From Oceanospirillaceae bacterium ASP10-02a (GTDB lineage: Bacteria > Pseudomonadota > Gammaproteobacteria > Pseudomonadales > Balneatricaceae), in contig CAJIZL010000026.1 of assembly GCA_905182035.1 (NCBI GenBank), forward strand, positions 1 to 52,420: a stretch of DNA of 52,420 bases. The letters are read 5' to 3'. Shown here in pieces: positions 24,584 to 36,623 of the stretch. The position numbers and the translations under genes were made by a program. Below the pieces are notes generated by a model. That model saw only the letters and a program-made list of their open reading frames with translations. It was not told the origin of the DNA and did not search any database. Positions within the stretch are counted from its first letter, which is position 1; every line of letters begins with the position of its first letter.

Positions 24584-25087
24584 ATGTTGATGCACCCTAA
24601 AAGACGTAATAAGCTGCTACTCATCCTCGGGCTGTTGTTGGGTGTGGGTGTGATTGTAGGCTTGGTGCTTTATGCACTGTCACAGAATATAAATCTGTTT
24701 TTCTCTCCCTCGGATATGGTTCAAGGTAAGGCACCTGCACATCAGCGTATCAGGGCTGGTGGAATGGTAAGAGAGGGCAGTTTAGTGCGTGCCCCAGACA
24801 GTTTAAAAGTTCGCTTCATTATTACTGATTTTGTGGAAGATGTTGAGGTAGACTATACAGGGATATTGCCGGACCTGTTCCGCGAAGGCCAAGGCATTGT
24901 AGCCCAAGGTAAACTCAATGATGATGGTGTTTTTTTAGCCGACGAAGTATTAGCCAAACATGATGAAAACTACATGCCACCAGAAGTGATTCAAGCATTA
25001 AATGAGGCTCAGTCTGCGAGTTTAGTGACAACGAAAGCACAGCCTCAGTCAGCAACTACTCAAGCTATAAAAGAGGACTCCGAATGA
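24584..25087 (+). CDS. ccmE: Periplasmic heme chaperone CcmE
   Basis: CcmE binds heme covalently and delivers it to apocytochrome c. The 167-residue protein has a short basic N-terminus, one membrane anchor (~11-33) and a beta-barrel domain. The heme-binding His126 lies in the HDENY motif with Tyr130, followed by MPPE. AAAGG at 24570-24574 is nine bases before the start. Its stop overlaps the ccmF ATG. Confidence 0.96.
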   Translation: MLMHPKRRNKLLLILGLLLGVGVIVGLVLYALSQNINLFFSPSDMVQGKAPAHQRIRAGGMVREGSLVRAPDSLKVRFIITDFVEDVEVDYTGILPDLFREGQGIVAQGKLNDDGVFLADEVLAKHDENYMPPEVIQALNEAQSASLVTTKAQPQSATTQAIKEDSE

Positions 25088-27039
25088 TTCCAGAAATTGG
25101 AAATGTGGCCCTAATATTGGCCTTATTTTTAGCAATGAGCTTAGGATTTTTGCCTATGCTAGGCTCATATACTGGCCAAACGCGTCTTATGCTTAGTGCT
25201 AAACCTCTGGCCGTGGGTCTTGGTGTCATGTTACTTATTGCCTTTGCTATGTTGATGATTGCCTTTGCCCAAGATGATTTTAGTGTGCGTTATGTGGCTG
25301 AGAATTCAAATACCGCGTTACCCATGCAATATAAAATGAGTGCGGTTTGGGGAGGTCATGAAGGCTCATTATTACTTTGGGTGGTAATCCTTGGTATGTG
25401 GACTATGGCGGTAAGTCTACTGAGCAAAACTTTACCTTTGACTATGCAGGCTCGCGTTCTGGCGGTGATGGGTATGATAGGTGTGGGTTTTATCTCCTTC
25501 ACCCTGCTCACCAGTAACCCTTTTTGGCGTTTATTGCCAGAAGCAGCCCTGCAAGGCGCAGACTTAAATCCTTTGTTACAGGATTTTGGTCTCATTGTTC
25601 ATCCACCCATGCTGTATATGGGGTATGTTGGCTTTTCTGTGGCCTTTGCGTTCGCTATAGCCGCTCTTTTAGACGGCCACTATGATGCAGCGTGGGTGCG
25701 GTGGTCGCGACCATGGACAAGTGTAGCATGGGCATTTTTAACAGCAGGCATCGCTCTAGGGAGTTGGTGGGCATACTATGAACTCGGCTGGGGTGGTTGG
25801 TGGTTTTGGGATCCTGTTGAGAATGCTTCGTTTATGCCATGGTTGGTAGGCACGGCTTTATTACACTCTTTGGCAGTTTCAGAAAAACGAGGATTGTTCA
25901 AAAATTGGACATTATTGCTGGCTATTCTAGCCTTTAGTTTGAGTTTGTTGGGTACATTTTTGGTGCGCTCAGGTGTGCTCACCTCGGTACATGCGTTTGC
26001 ATCAGATCCAGATCGTGGCTACTTTGTATTAGTATTACTGGCCATCACAGTGGGTGGATCCTTATTGCTGTTTGCTCTACGTGCCACTACTGTAGAGAGC
26101 CGAGTGGGTTATCGCTTTTGGTCCCGTGAAACATTTTTGTTATCGAACAATGTAATACTGGTAATTGCTGCGTTAACGGTGTTGCTTGGCACACTCTATC
26201 CCTTATTCCTGGATGCTATGGGTGGTGGAAAAATTTCTGTAGGTCCACCTTATTTCAATGCGGCTTTTGTACCTTTAATGGTGTTACTGATTGTTGCAAT
26301 GGGTTTAGGCTTGGGCTCTAAATGGAAACGAATAAATCCTAATGAGTTATGGCGATTATTACGCTCGCCAGCGCTTATAGCGATGGTGCTGGGAATTGTA
26401 TTTCCATATGCTTATAACGGCACATTTAATCCCTCAACAGCGTTAGCCGCAGCACTACTGGCGTGGCTGTTATTAGCTTCCTGGGTGGATCTGAGAAGGA
26501 GGTTGCGGCACCAGACGTGGTGGCGAGGTTTGCGGCAATTAAATCCTGGTTATTATGGCATGTTATTGGCCCATGTTGGCATCGGTGTCACCGCCTTGGG
26601 GATTGCCGTTGTAAGCCATTACTCGGTACAAAAAGACTTACGTATGGCCATCGGTGATCAAGCAACTCTTGGTCAATATCACTTTACCTTTGAAGGTGTT
26701 CAAAATGTTACAGGTCCAAATTATATAGCCCTTGAGGGCCAAGTGAAGGTGGTTAGAGATGATCAGGTGGTTGCTAATTTGTTACCCCAAAAACGGACAT
26801 ATACTAGCCGAGGTCAAACCATGACAGAAGCGGCGATAGACCCAGCCCTAAACCGCGATATCTATGTGGCTATGGGAGAGCCGCTGGCTGATGGTGCCTG
26901 GGCGATGCGTTTGCATATAAAGCCTATGATTCGGCTAATTTGGCTTGGTGCACTTATGATGGCATTAGGTGGATTGCTAGCCGTATGGGATAAACGTTAT
27001 CGGCGAAGAAAATTACCAATTGAGGGAGTTCCACAATGA
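25084..27039 (+). CDS. ccmF: Cytochrome c heme lyase subunit CcmF
   Basis: CcmF is the membrane core of the heme ligation complex that attaches heme to CXXCH motifs. The 651-residue protein has many spans and the WWD motif [20 protein letters not shown] near residue 235, with conserved histidines in [10 protein letters not shown] and [10 protein letters not shown]. Length is typical. It overlaps both ccmE and ccmG by four bases, showing tight coupling. Confidence 0.97.
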   Translation: MIPEIGNVALILALFLAMSLGFLPMLGSYTGQTRLMLSAKPLAVGLGVMLLIAFAMLMIAFAQDDFSVRYVAENSNTALPMQYKMSAVWGGHEGSLLLWVVILGMWTMAVSLLSKTLPLTMQARVLAVMGMIGVGFISFTLLTSNPFWRLLPEAALQGADLNPLLQDFGLIVHPPMLYMGYVGFSVAFAFAIAALLDGHYDAAWVRWSRPWTSVAWAFLTAGIALGSWWAYYELGWGGWWFWDPVENASFMPWLVGTALLHSLAVSEKRGLFKNWTLLLAILAFSLSLLGTFLVRSGVLTSVHAFASDPDRGYFVLVLLAITVGGSLLLFALRATTVESRVGYRFWSRETFLLSNNVILVIAALTVLLGTLYPLFLDAMGGGKISVGPPYFNAAFVPLMVLLIVAMGLGLGSKWKRINPNELWRLLRSPALIAMVLGIVFPYAYNGTFNPSTALAAALLAWLLLASWVDLRRRLRHQTWWRGLRQLNPGYYGMLLAHVGIGVTALGIAVVSHYSVQKDLRMAIGDQATLGQYHFTFEGVQNVTGPNYIALEGQVKVVRDDQVVANLLPQKRTYTSRGQTMTEAAIDPALNRDIYVAMGEPLADGAWAMRLHIKPMIRLIWLGALMMALGGLLAVWDKRYRRRKLPIEGVPQ

Positions 27040-27584
27040 CCACAACAATTAAGCGATTATTGATTGTGTCACCGATGCTAATGGCCTTTGCGCTAGGCTT
27101 GTTCTTATACCAAGGCATTGGCAAAGATCCTAATAACATTGAATCAAGTTTGATTGGCCAGTCACTTCCAGCATTTAATGCCCCAACACTAATGTCGCCA
27201 AATAAAAATGTCACTCAAGTTGACATGCTTGGTCAGCCAGCACTAATCAATGTATGGGCCACTTGGTGCCCCACATGCCGTGCTGAGCATGAGTTTTTGG
27301 TTGGTATTGCTAAACAAGAAAAAGTAAGGATTTTTGGGGTTAATTACCACGACCAGCTTACTGCCGCACAACAATGGTTAAAAGAATTAGGTAACCCTTA
27401 CGTATTTTCTGTATCTGATCCGAAAGGTGTCCTGGGCATTGACCTTGGAGTGGTAGGTGCACCAGAAACTTACTTAATTGATGCACAAGGCGTGGTGATT
27501 GATAAACTAACTGGTGAACTAAATGAGCGCACTTGGCCGCCATTGCGCAGTAAGTACCTCAAATTGCTCGAGGCAACAAACTGA
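27036..27584 (+). CDS. ccmG: Thiol:disulfide oxidoreductase CcmG/DsbE
   Basis: A membrane-anchored periplasmic thioredoxin that keeps the apocytochrome or CcmH cysteines reduced. The N-terminal anchor is at ~8-26; the thioredoxin domain has the WCPTC active site with Cys78 and Cys81 and a GAPETYLID cis-proline region. Length is 182 residues. Its stop shares a base with the ccmH start. Confidence 0.96.
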   Translation: MTTTIKRLLIVSPMLMAFALGLFLYQGIGKDPNNIESSLIGQSLPAFNAPTLMSPNKNVTQVDMLGQPALINVWATWCPTCRAEHEFLVGIAKQEKVRIFGVNYHDQLTAAQQWLKELGNPYVFSVSDPKGVLGIDLGVVGAPETYLIDAQGVVIDKLTGELNERTWPPLRSKYLKLLEATN

Positions 27585-28063
27585 TGTTTAAGGCTGCTTT
27601 AGCGAGTATGTTGTTCTGTTTGGCGAGTGCTGTATTGCCATTGGCCCAAGCAGATATTAAATCATACGAATTTGCAGAACCAGAAATGGCTCAACGATTT
27701 GTGGACTTAACCACGGTCTTGCGTTGTCCAAAATGTCAAAATCAAAATTTAGCTGATTCAGATTCGATAATTGCTAAAGACCTTCGTGCACAAGTACAAA
27801 AGTTAATTAATACAGGCCAAACTGATCGCCAGATTACTGAGTTTATGGTGCAGCGTTATGGTGAATTTATCTTGTATGACCCACCGTTTAACAAAGCCAC
27901 AATGGTGCTTTGGCTTATGCCATTTGGCATGGTGCTTATTGGCTTATGGGCGCTATGGTTTTTTGGTCGTAAAACCCACAACCAAGGTGCCATGTTAACA
28001 CCTTCGGAACAACAACAATTGGATCAACTTCTAGCCGATAACCAGCCTCCGAGTAGGGATTAA
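27584..28063 (+). CDS. ccmH: Cytochrome c maturation protein CcmH
   Basis: A 159-residue periplasmic protein with a signal sequence cleaved near ALA/QA-D (~23), the redox motif LRCPKCQNQN with Cys48 and Cys51, a C-terminal membrane span (~105-125) and a cytosolic tail. It works with CcmG and CcmF in presenting apocytochrome thiols. This is the short form without the TPR part, which is encoded separately by the next gene (ccmI). Confidence 0.95.
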   Translation: MFKAALASMLFCLASAVLPLAQADIKSYEFAEPEMAQRFVDLTTVLRCPKCQNQNLADSDSIIAKDLRAQVQKLINTGQTDRQITEFMVQRYGEFILYDPPFNKATMVLWLMPFGMVLIGLWALWFFGRKTHNQGAMLTPSEQQQLDQLLADNQPPSRD

Positions 28064-28066
28064 ATA

Positions 28067-29284
28067 ATGATTGAACTTTGGGCTGCTATTGCTCTTTTAC
28101 TGTGCCTGACAAGTGGCTTTGTACTGTGGGCTTGGTGGCGGCCTTTGCCAACCTCGGCCGTATCTAACAATAGAAATGACGCTGTGGTAGAGCTCTATCG
28201 CGTTAAACAAATGGAACTAGAGCAAGAGCTTGCATCTGCACAGATCAATCGTAGTGACTACGATCAAGGTTTAGCTGAAATGCAGCGTACTCTATTGTTA
28301 GAAACATCAGACTCCGCATTACCCTTGAGCTCCCCTAACAATGCGGGTGGTTTATTATTATTGTTGGTCGCATTAGTGATCCCTGTTGCTGGATTGCTGA
28401 CTTACTTTCAGCTTGGAGCCTATAGCAGCTTGGAACAGAGTTTTAACTTGCAAAATACCCGATCAATTACTGCGTCTGCAACGTCATTGCCGCCTTTAAT
28501 TAGCAGTCTTGAGGGTGAGTTGGAACAGCGACCAAATAATCCAGAAGGTTGGTATTTATTGGCCAATAGTTACATGCAAGCGGAACAAACCGCTTTAGGT
28601 ATTGCTGCATTTGAGCAGGCGTTAAACTACGTGCAGACTGGAAGCCGTCAGCATTCTGCGTTACTTGGTCAATATGCCCAGGCTTTGTTTTTTGACGAAG
28701 GCGAATTTAGTCAGCTGGTTAACCAAGCTATAGCTGAAGCTATGGCGCAGGACCCTAAGGATGTCTCGGCTTTGAGTTTGCTAGGCATTCAAGCCTTTGA
28801 AAACGAAAGCTATGATGCAGCCATACAATTTTGGCAGCGTGCGTTGCCTAGGGCAGGCGAGGGTCAGGGTAAAGCCTCACTTCAAGCTGGCATCGATAGT
28901 GCACAGCAAATGCTTACTGAAGACCCAAGTCAGGGCCTAGGTGTGGCCTTGCCCATAAAGGTGTCATTAGCCAACGGGTTATCGATACCTGGGTCACAGC
29001 AAGCTGTGCTATTTGTATATGCCAAACAGGCTGAAAGAGCAATGCCACTATTTGCAACCAAACTAAACCCTGGCAACCTACCGCTAGATGTACTGTTAAC
29101 TGATGCTATGGCGCTTCAAAAGGGCACCCGCTTGGCTGATTATCAAACCTTAAACCTTAGTGCACACATTGCTATGGCGGGAGTGCCGGGCCAAAAGCCT
29201 GGAGACTTGGTCAGTCAAACCCTTGTTGTGACCATTGCAGAAGATAAAACAGTTTATTTGACCATAGATCAAATACTGAAGTAA
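28067..29284 (+). CDS. ccmI: Cytochrome c maturation TPR protein CcmI
   Basis: A 405-residue apocytochrome chaperone: two N-terminal spans (~1-22 and ~98-115) enclosing a cytosolic loop with RVKQMELEQELA, then TPR repeats (NNPEGWYLLANSYMQ and later DVSALSLLGIQAFE) and a C-terminal beta-rich domain (LPIKVSLANGL, LFVYAKQ). It binds the C-terminus of apocytochrome c for ligation. It closes the operon; smc follows after 68 bp. Confidence 0.93.
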   Translation: MIELWAAIALLLCLTSGFVLWAWWRPLPTSAVSNNRNDAVVELYRVKQMELEQELASAQINRSDYDQGLAEMQRTLLLETSDSALPLSSPNNAGGLLLLLVALVIPVAGLLTYFQLGAYSSLEQSFNLQNTRSITASATSLPPLISSLEGELEQRPNNPEGWYLLANSYMQAEQTALGIAAFEQALNYVQTGSRQHSALLGQYAQALFFDEGEFSQLVNQAIAEAMAQDPKDVSALSLLGIQAFENESYDAAIQFWQRALPRAGEGQGKASLQAGIDSAQQMLTEDPSQGLGVALPIKVSLANGLSIPGSQQAVLFVYAKQAERAMPLFATKLNPGNLPLDVLLTDAMALQKGTRLADYQTLNLSAHIAMAGVPGQKPGDLVSQTLVVTIAEDKTVYLTIDQILK

Positions 29285-29305
29285 CCTACCACCCACAATA
29301 ATAAC

Positions 29306-29377
29306 AGAGTCCATAGATGCGCCTAAATAGCATCAAGTTAGAGAGCCCATAGATGCGCCTAAAGAGCATCAAATTAG
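29306..29377 (+). repeat. 36-bp tandem duplication of the smc start, making an 11-codon leader ORF
   Basis: Two 36-bp copies lie back to back at 29306-29341 and 29342-29377, differing at three bases. Each contains an ATG followed by almost the same codons. The second ATG (29353) is the smc start. The first (29317) opens a mini-ORF, MRLNSIKLESP, ending in TAG at 29350-29352, immediately before the smc ATG. Both starts are preceded by the same AGAG-CCATAG context. The copy probably arose by local duplication; the first now encodes a decoy of the SMC N-terminus. Confidence 0.9.
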
Positions 29378-32300
29378 CTGGTTTTAAATCATTTGTTGAT
29401 CCCACTAAGGTCCACTTGCCAGGCAACCTGTGTGCTATTGTTGGCCCCAATGGCTGTGGAAAATCTAATATCATCGATGCTGTGCGTTGGGTGATGGGAG
29501 AAAGCTCCGCCAAAAACCTGCGTGGAGAAAATGCGACGGATGTTATTTTTAACGGTTCCTCTAGTCGGCAACCTGTTGGCCAAGCCACTATTGAGCTAGT
29601 ATTCGATAACCACGATCGTACCTTGGCTGGTGAATTTGCCAGCTACAACGAAGTCTCCATCCGGCGAAAGGTAACCCGTGAAGGGCAATCTACCTATTTT
29701 TTGAATGGTCAAAAGTGCCGTCGAAGAGACGTTACGGAGTTGTTCTTGGGCACAGGTTTAGGTCCCCGTAGCTATTCAATCATCGAGCAGGGCATGATCT
29801 CTCGCTTGATAGAATCACGTCCTGAAGAATTGCGCATCTACATTGAGGAGGCGGCTGGTATTTCGCGTTATAAAGAACGTCGACGTGATACCTCTAATCG
29901 CATCAGCCGCAGCAGAGAAAATTTAGCACGCTTGCAAGATATTAGAGAAGAACTTGGCCGCCAATTAGAGACCCTCAAGCAGCAAGCAGCAGCAGCAGAG
30001 CAATACACAGAGTTAAAACAAAACGAACGTCAACATAAGTCTCAGCTGGCGACGCTGCAATGGCGGGAGTTACGAGAAAAGTTATTAGACCAGCGTATTG
30101 GCATGGGCCGTATTAAAGATCAAATTGTTTTGCAACGGAGTGAACAGGGTACCCGTTTAGCGCAATTAGATGTACAAAAAGACGACTTGGCGCTGCTTAA
30201 TGAAAACTTCACCCAGCAACAAGGTGAGTTTTATAGTTTGGGTGCAGACATTGCGCGCTTGGAACAAAGCATAGAGCACAACCAACAGCAACAGCAACGT
30301 TGGCAGGCTGATGCGTCTGAGGCGCAGCAGCAATTGAGCCGTATCGAAGAAGCATGTGCTACAGATGGTAAAGAACTCAATCACCTAAGCCAACAGCAAG
30401 ATCAGCTTGCATTAGACTCTGAATTAGCCTCTGAACAGTTGTTTGAAGCAGAGACCAGCTTGCAAGAAAAGGAAGAACATCGTGAAAATTGGCAACTGCT
30501 ATGGCAGCAAAAAAGTGTTGAACAAGCTAACTTAAAACGAATTATCGAAGTGGCTATAACGGGGTTGCAACATCAACAGCAACAAGCTGCCCAAGTGCAA
30601 AAAGATCGGCAAGCAAGCGAAACGGAGTTGGACGGCTTGAGTCTTCCAAGTAATGAAGAAATGGACCTGTTAGATGCGCAGGTCGAGCAGCAACAGCAAC
30701 AGCAACATCTTTTGACTGAGCAGCTGTCAACCTTGGAACAGAAGCTGTTAGTCTTAAGGCAGCAGGAACGTGAGCAGCAGGAACAGCTAGACGGACAAGT
30801 GCAGGAGTTGGGCATGTTAGCAGGTCAGCTCTCATCCTTGCAGTTATTGCTAAAAGAAGCTGAACAAGGTGCAGCCGAGTTACCACTGGGGTGGCATGCA
30901 GAAGCGAGTCAGAAGCTTATTGATACTATGCAGGTGGACTTTGGGTGGGAAGCAGCCACAGAGCATGTATTGCAAGACTGGCTGGGAGGATATTTGTTGG
31001 CTCAATTGCCTGATCAAAGCCTTGACCAGTTGTCTGATGTTAGAGGTTTAACATTGTTGGTGCCTCACCTGGATGGACAGCCTGCAGCTGCAATGACCGC
31101 TTACCCAACTTTGCTTGATAAGGTAGATGTGCCTATTGGCTTAGAGGGTTTGTTAGGGCAAGTGCACATAGCGAACGATTGCCATGAAGCTAAAAATCTA
31201 TTGGCTAGTTTGCCAGTCTATGGCAGCGTGGTTTTACCTGACGGTCTATGGCTGGGACATGGTTGGGTTCGTACTCCCCCAAGAGAAGGTAGTACTACTG
31301 GAGTGTTAGGGCGTAAGCACCAGGTTCAAGCTTTAGCTGCACAACAAGAGGCATTACGCTCGCTTCAGCAAGATACGCAAGCAAAGCTAACACAAGCACG
31401 AGAAGGCGCCTTGGAAGCAGAACAGGTGTTAAGCCAAATGCGTCAAACATGGCAGCTTGGCCAAAACCAGTACCAACAACATCAACAAGCATTGGCGTTA
31501 TTGCAGCTACAAAGTCAACAAGGCCTGTTGCAACAACAAAATTTACGGCACCGTATCGAAGAACAAATTCAGCGCTTGCAGCACTTAGACGAAGAGATGG
31601 CATTGCTGCAAGAGGAATTGAGTGAGCACCAGTTGGTGTTGGAAAGTGCACAGTTGAATATACCAGAATTAGAGGCAAAAAAAGAAACCATTGAAACTCA
31701 GCTGGGCCAAGCAAAACTCGAATTCAATCACAAACAACAACTAGTGATTCAAGTGCAGGCGCGAATGGACAGTGTGTTGGCGCAAATTACTAGTTTGAGA
31801 CGATCTGTGGAGCGATTGCATGAGCAGCGTACCCAGTGGCGGGATAAACAAGCCGAAATTCAGTCTAGGGGGGGCAACCAACAACACCCTGAAGATGATA
31901 CTGCGCAAAGCCTTACCGATCAGTTAGATGCTTTGCTGATCCTTAGGTTAAATGCAGAGACTGCCATGGAGCAGCGGCGGCATGCTATTAATCAGGTGGA
32001 GCAGTTAATACGTCAGCTTGAACAACAGCAACAAAAGCAAGAACATGACATTCAGCAAAGCGATGCGCTGCTGCAAGATCAGCGTTTAATTGAGCGTGAG
32101 TTAGAAGTAAACTCCGATCATATTAAACAATCGATGATGGAGCAAAATGTACTGGTAGAAAAGCTTGCTGAAATCCTACCTGAGGCAATTAATCAACTGC
32201 AATTAAGTCATTTACTGGAACAGTGCCAAAGTCGTATTAAGAGATTAGGGGCAATTAACCTAGTAGCTATTGAAGAATATAAACTGCAACAAGAACGTAA

Positions 32301-32871
32301 AACATTTCTTGATCATCAGCACGATGAATTAATTGAAGCATTGGATAGTTTAGAGCAAGCTATTTATAAAATTGATAAAGAAACTCGAGCACGATTTAAG
32401 CAAACTTTTGATACGGTAAATGAGAGTTTAAATGTATTATTTCCAAAAGTTTTTGGTGGTGGGCGCGCTTACCTAGAACTTACCGACGAGGATATGCTTA
32501 CAACGGGTGTCACCATCATGGCGCAGCCGCCAGGCAAAAGAAATAGCAGTATTCATCTGCTGTCAGGTGGAGAGAAAGCCTTAACTGCAATCGCTTTAGT
32601 TTTTTCTATTTTTCAGCTTAACCCGTCTCCTTTTTGTATGTTAGATGAAGTAGATGCCCCTCTTGATGATGCTAACGTGGAGCGATATGCGCGGCTAGTT
32701 AAAGAAATGTCAGCCCAGGTGCAGTTTATTTATATTAGCCATAACAAAATCGCTATGGAAATGGCGACTCAGTTATTAGGTGTCACCATGCAAGAAGCAG
32801 GCGTGTCGCGAGTTGTAACCGTGGATGTGGCGCAGGCAATCAACATGACAGAAGAAATGTTGCCATTATAA
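29353..32871 (+). CDS. smc: Chromosome segregation ATPase SMC
   Basis: A full-length 1172-residue SMC, which with ScpA and ScpB (also in this window) forms the bacterial condensin that folds and segregates chromosomes. Walker A GPNGCGKSNIIDAV is near residue 32; long coiled-coil arms span ~170-500 and ~680-1000 around a hinge at ~512-640; the C-terminal head has the signature LLSGGEKALTAIAL and Walker B MLDEVDAPLDDANVE. The arms are unusually rich in glutamine, including VEQQQQQQHLL. The start carries a tandem duplication. The ORF is not coupled to ccmI. Confidence 0.97.
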   Translation: MRLKSIKLAGFKSFVDPTKVHLPGNLCAIVGPNGCGKSNIIDAVRWVMGESSAKNLRGENATDVIFNGSSSRQPVGQATIELVFDNHDRTLAGEFASYNEVSIRRKVTREGQSTYFLNGQKCRRRDVTELFLGTGLGPRSYSIIEQGMISRLIESRPEELRIYIEEAAGISRYKERRRDTSNRISRSRENLARLQDIREELGRQLETLKQQAAAAEQYTELKQNERQHKSQLATLQWRELREKLLDQRIGMGRIKDQIVLQRSEQGTRLAQLDVQKDDLALLNENFTQQQGEFYSLGADIARLEQSIEHNQQQQQRWQADASEAQQQLSRIEEACATDGKELNHLSQQQDQLALDSELASEQLFEAETSLQEKEEHRENWQLLWQQKSVEQANLKRIIEVAITGLQHQQQQAAQVQKDRQASETELDGLSLPSNEEMDLLDAQVEQQQQQQHLLTEQLSTLEQKLLVLRQQEREQQEQLDGQVQELGMLAGQLSSLQLLLKEAEQGAAELPLGWHAEASQKLIDTMQVDFGWEAATEHVLQDWLGGYLLAQLPDQSLDQLSDVRGLTLLVPHLDGQPAAAMTAYPTLLDKVDVPIGLEGLLGQVHIANDCHEAKNLLASLPVYGSVVLPDGLWLGHGWVRTPPREGSTTGVLGRKHQVQALAAQQEALRSLQQDTQAKLTQAREGALEAEQVLSQMRQTWQLGQNQYQQHQQALALLQLQSQQGLLQQQNLRHRIEEQIQRLQHLDEEMALLQEELSEHQLVLESAQLNIPELEAKKETIETQLGQAKLEFNHKQQLVIQVQARMDSVLAQITSLRRSVERLHEQRTQWRDKQAEIQSRGGNQQHPEDDTAQSLTDQLDALLILRLNAETAMEQRRHAINQVEQLIRQLEQQQQKQEHDIQQSDALLQDQRLIERELEVNSDHIKQSMMEQNVLVEKLAEILPEAINQLQLSHLLEQCQSRIKRLGAINLVAIEEYKLQQERKTFLDHQHDELIEALDSLEQAIYKIDKETRARFKQTFDTVNESLNVLFPKVFGGGRAYLELTDEDMLTTGVTIMAQPPGKRNSSIHLLSGGEKALTAIALVFSIFQLNPSPFCMLDEVDAPLDDANVERYARLVKEMSAQVQFIYISHNKIAMEMATQLLGVTMQEAGVSRVVTVDVAQAINMTEEMLPL

Positions 32872-33049
32872 GGGTTGAATTAGTCTTTATTTGCGAATTT
32901 ATCAAATTTAACCTGTATATAATTAAATATGTCTATAAAAACAACGCCTAAAGGTTTTATATCTATTATTTTGGGGGTATAGTCTAAATCTATTGGTTTA
33001 GCTGCTTTGCGGCACCATAATAATAATTTTTTTAAAGATCAACTATCTT

Positions 33050-34459
33050 ATGATGTTAACAACGTGGTTACTGGTGTTTGCTGGTTTAACTGTTACTGCC
33101 ATAGTAATCGATGGTTTGCGGCGTATGTTTGTAAGTCATGCAGCGTTAAAGATAGATATAGACGAAAGTTTGTGTGGCCTACCTCAAGAAAAATACACCA
33201 GCGAACTACCAAATGGTGGAGCACGCAGTGTTGGTGATGAATCTATAACCACAGTCATTAACAACGATCACAATGTAGAAGTTGAATTGTACGTTGATCT
33301 AGAACCCATGGCGCTTGTAATAGAAGATCTAGCGGTTGAGGATCTAATAGTTGAATCAGTGCCAGATAAGCAATTTGAAGAAGCAGACCTCGTGCTAGAG
33401 GTTGCAGCAGTTAATCATCTAGTTGAAGAGTTGGATGATACTGATGCTGCGGTTGTTAAGCATGATGAATTAGATCATGACGCTGACCGAATGCTAGATA
33501 CCCTTGATGTTGTCTCCAATGAAGAAGTATTTATCCTTGACTCTACGCCAGTTAGCTTAAGTGCTGAAGAAATTAAAGCCTTAACAACAACATTTAACGC
33601 TGGCGGTATATTTTCTGATGTTGCAGCAGAGCATGCAATGCTTGCACTAGACTTTGACCCTACTCGACCTGTGCATGAATTGGTAGAAACTAACTCAATG
33701 GTGCAAAGTGATTTGTTTGCAGAACAGGATCTCACAGTATCAGTTACTGTTAAAAACTATGTAGCCCACGAGCTGCTTGAAACCAGTGACGATATTTTGT
33801 TTAGCGACACGGGAATCGAAGACCTAGGCGAAGAAGATTTAGCTGCAAGCGGTGCTGAATACTCGGCACAACACAGCCAAGATGAAAGCCTCTCAACAAA
33901 GATAGCCAAAGTAACTTCTATGACCTTTGGTAAAAAACTGCTAAGCCGAAAGCGTTTAGCAGCGCAGAAAGCTATTGAGCATGCAACTGTAGAAGAACGA
34001 TCTAGAAATAATATACCCGTTGTCGAACAAGTCATCAGCATCCTGGTTACAGCCAACGACAGTCAGGGTTTTTACGGCCCTCAGTTACTTAAGCTGGTTG
34101 AAGCATGTGGCCTCGTTCACGGCGAAATGGATATTTTCCATCGCTTTGAAGATGGCCTAAGGCTAGGCAAAACCCAATTCAGTATGGCTAATATGATGGA
34201 ACCTGGGACCTTCAATCTAACGGAAATGGATCACTTACACACTCCTGGAGTGGTGTTCTTTTTAACTTTGCCAACGGCTCAAGATAATATGCAGGCGTTT
34301 GACTATATGCTTGAAACTGCACAGTGTTTAGCTGCTAATCTTAGTGGTGAGGTGCTTGATGAAAAGCGCAGTGTGATGCGTCCACAAACGATTGAACATT
34401 GCCGCCAGCAAATTCGTGAATTTGAACGACGTAATATGACTCGCCGTGCGCAGCTTTAA
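33050..34459 (+). CDS. zipA: Cell division protein ZipA
   Basis: ZipA tethers FtsZ to the inner membrane. The 469-residue protein has an N-terminal span (~3-22) followed by IDGLRRM, a conserved ZipA feature, and a C-terminal FtsZ-binding domain from ~323 (EQVISILVTAND, then PGTFNLTEMDHLHTPGVVFF). The linker (~40-285) is exceptionally acidic, rich in D, E, V and L, rather than the proline/glutamine-rich linker of E. coli, making the protein ~140 residues longer than the 328 of E. coli. A short basic stretch (~290-320) follows. The upstream 178-bp gap (32872-33049) is AT-rich; I saw no clear promoter or terminator. Confidence 0.92.
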   Translation: MMLTTWLLVFAGLTVTAIVIDGLRRMFVSHAALKIDIDESLCGLPQEKYTSELPNGGARSVGDESITTVINNDHNVEVELYVDLEPMALVIEDLAVEDLIVESVPDKQFEEADLVLEVAAVNHLVEELDDTDAAVVKHDELDHDADRMLDTLDVVSNEEVFILDSTPVSLSAEEIKALTTTFNAGGIFSDVAAEHAMLALDFDPTRPVHELVETNSMVQSDLFAEQDLTVSVTVKNYVAHELLETSDDILFSDTGIEDLGEEDLAASGAEYSAQHSQDESLSTKIAKVTSMTFGKKLLSRKRLAAQKAIEHATVEERSRNNIPVVEQVISILVTANDSQGFYGPQLLKLVEACGLVHGEMDIFHRFEDGLRLGKTQFSMANMMEPGTFNLTEMDHLHTPGVVFFLTLPTAQDNMQAFDYMLETAQCLAANLSGEVLDEKRSVMRPQTIEHCRQQIREFERRNMTRRAQL

Positions 34460-34480
34460 CTTACTACTAGTCTGAAGTGA

Positions 34481-36568
<2,088 letters not shown>

Positions 36569-36623
36569 GTAATGCATAACATCCAGTTCAGTTTCTAACA
36601 CAGTTTAAAGGAATACAATTACC

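Noticed and set aside
30554..30886. Minus-strand ORFs opposite smc, one of them Cys-rich
   Set aside because: They mirror the CAG/CAA glutamine codons of smc read backwards and have no start signals.
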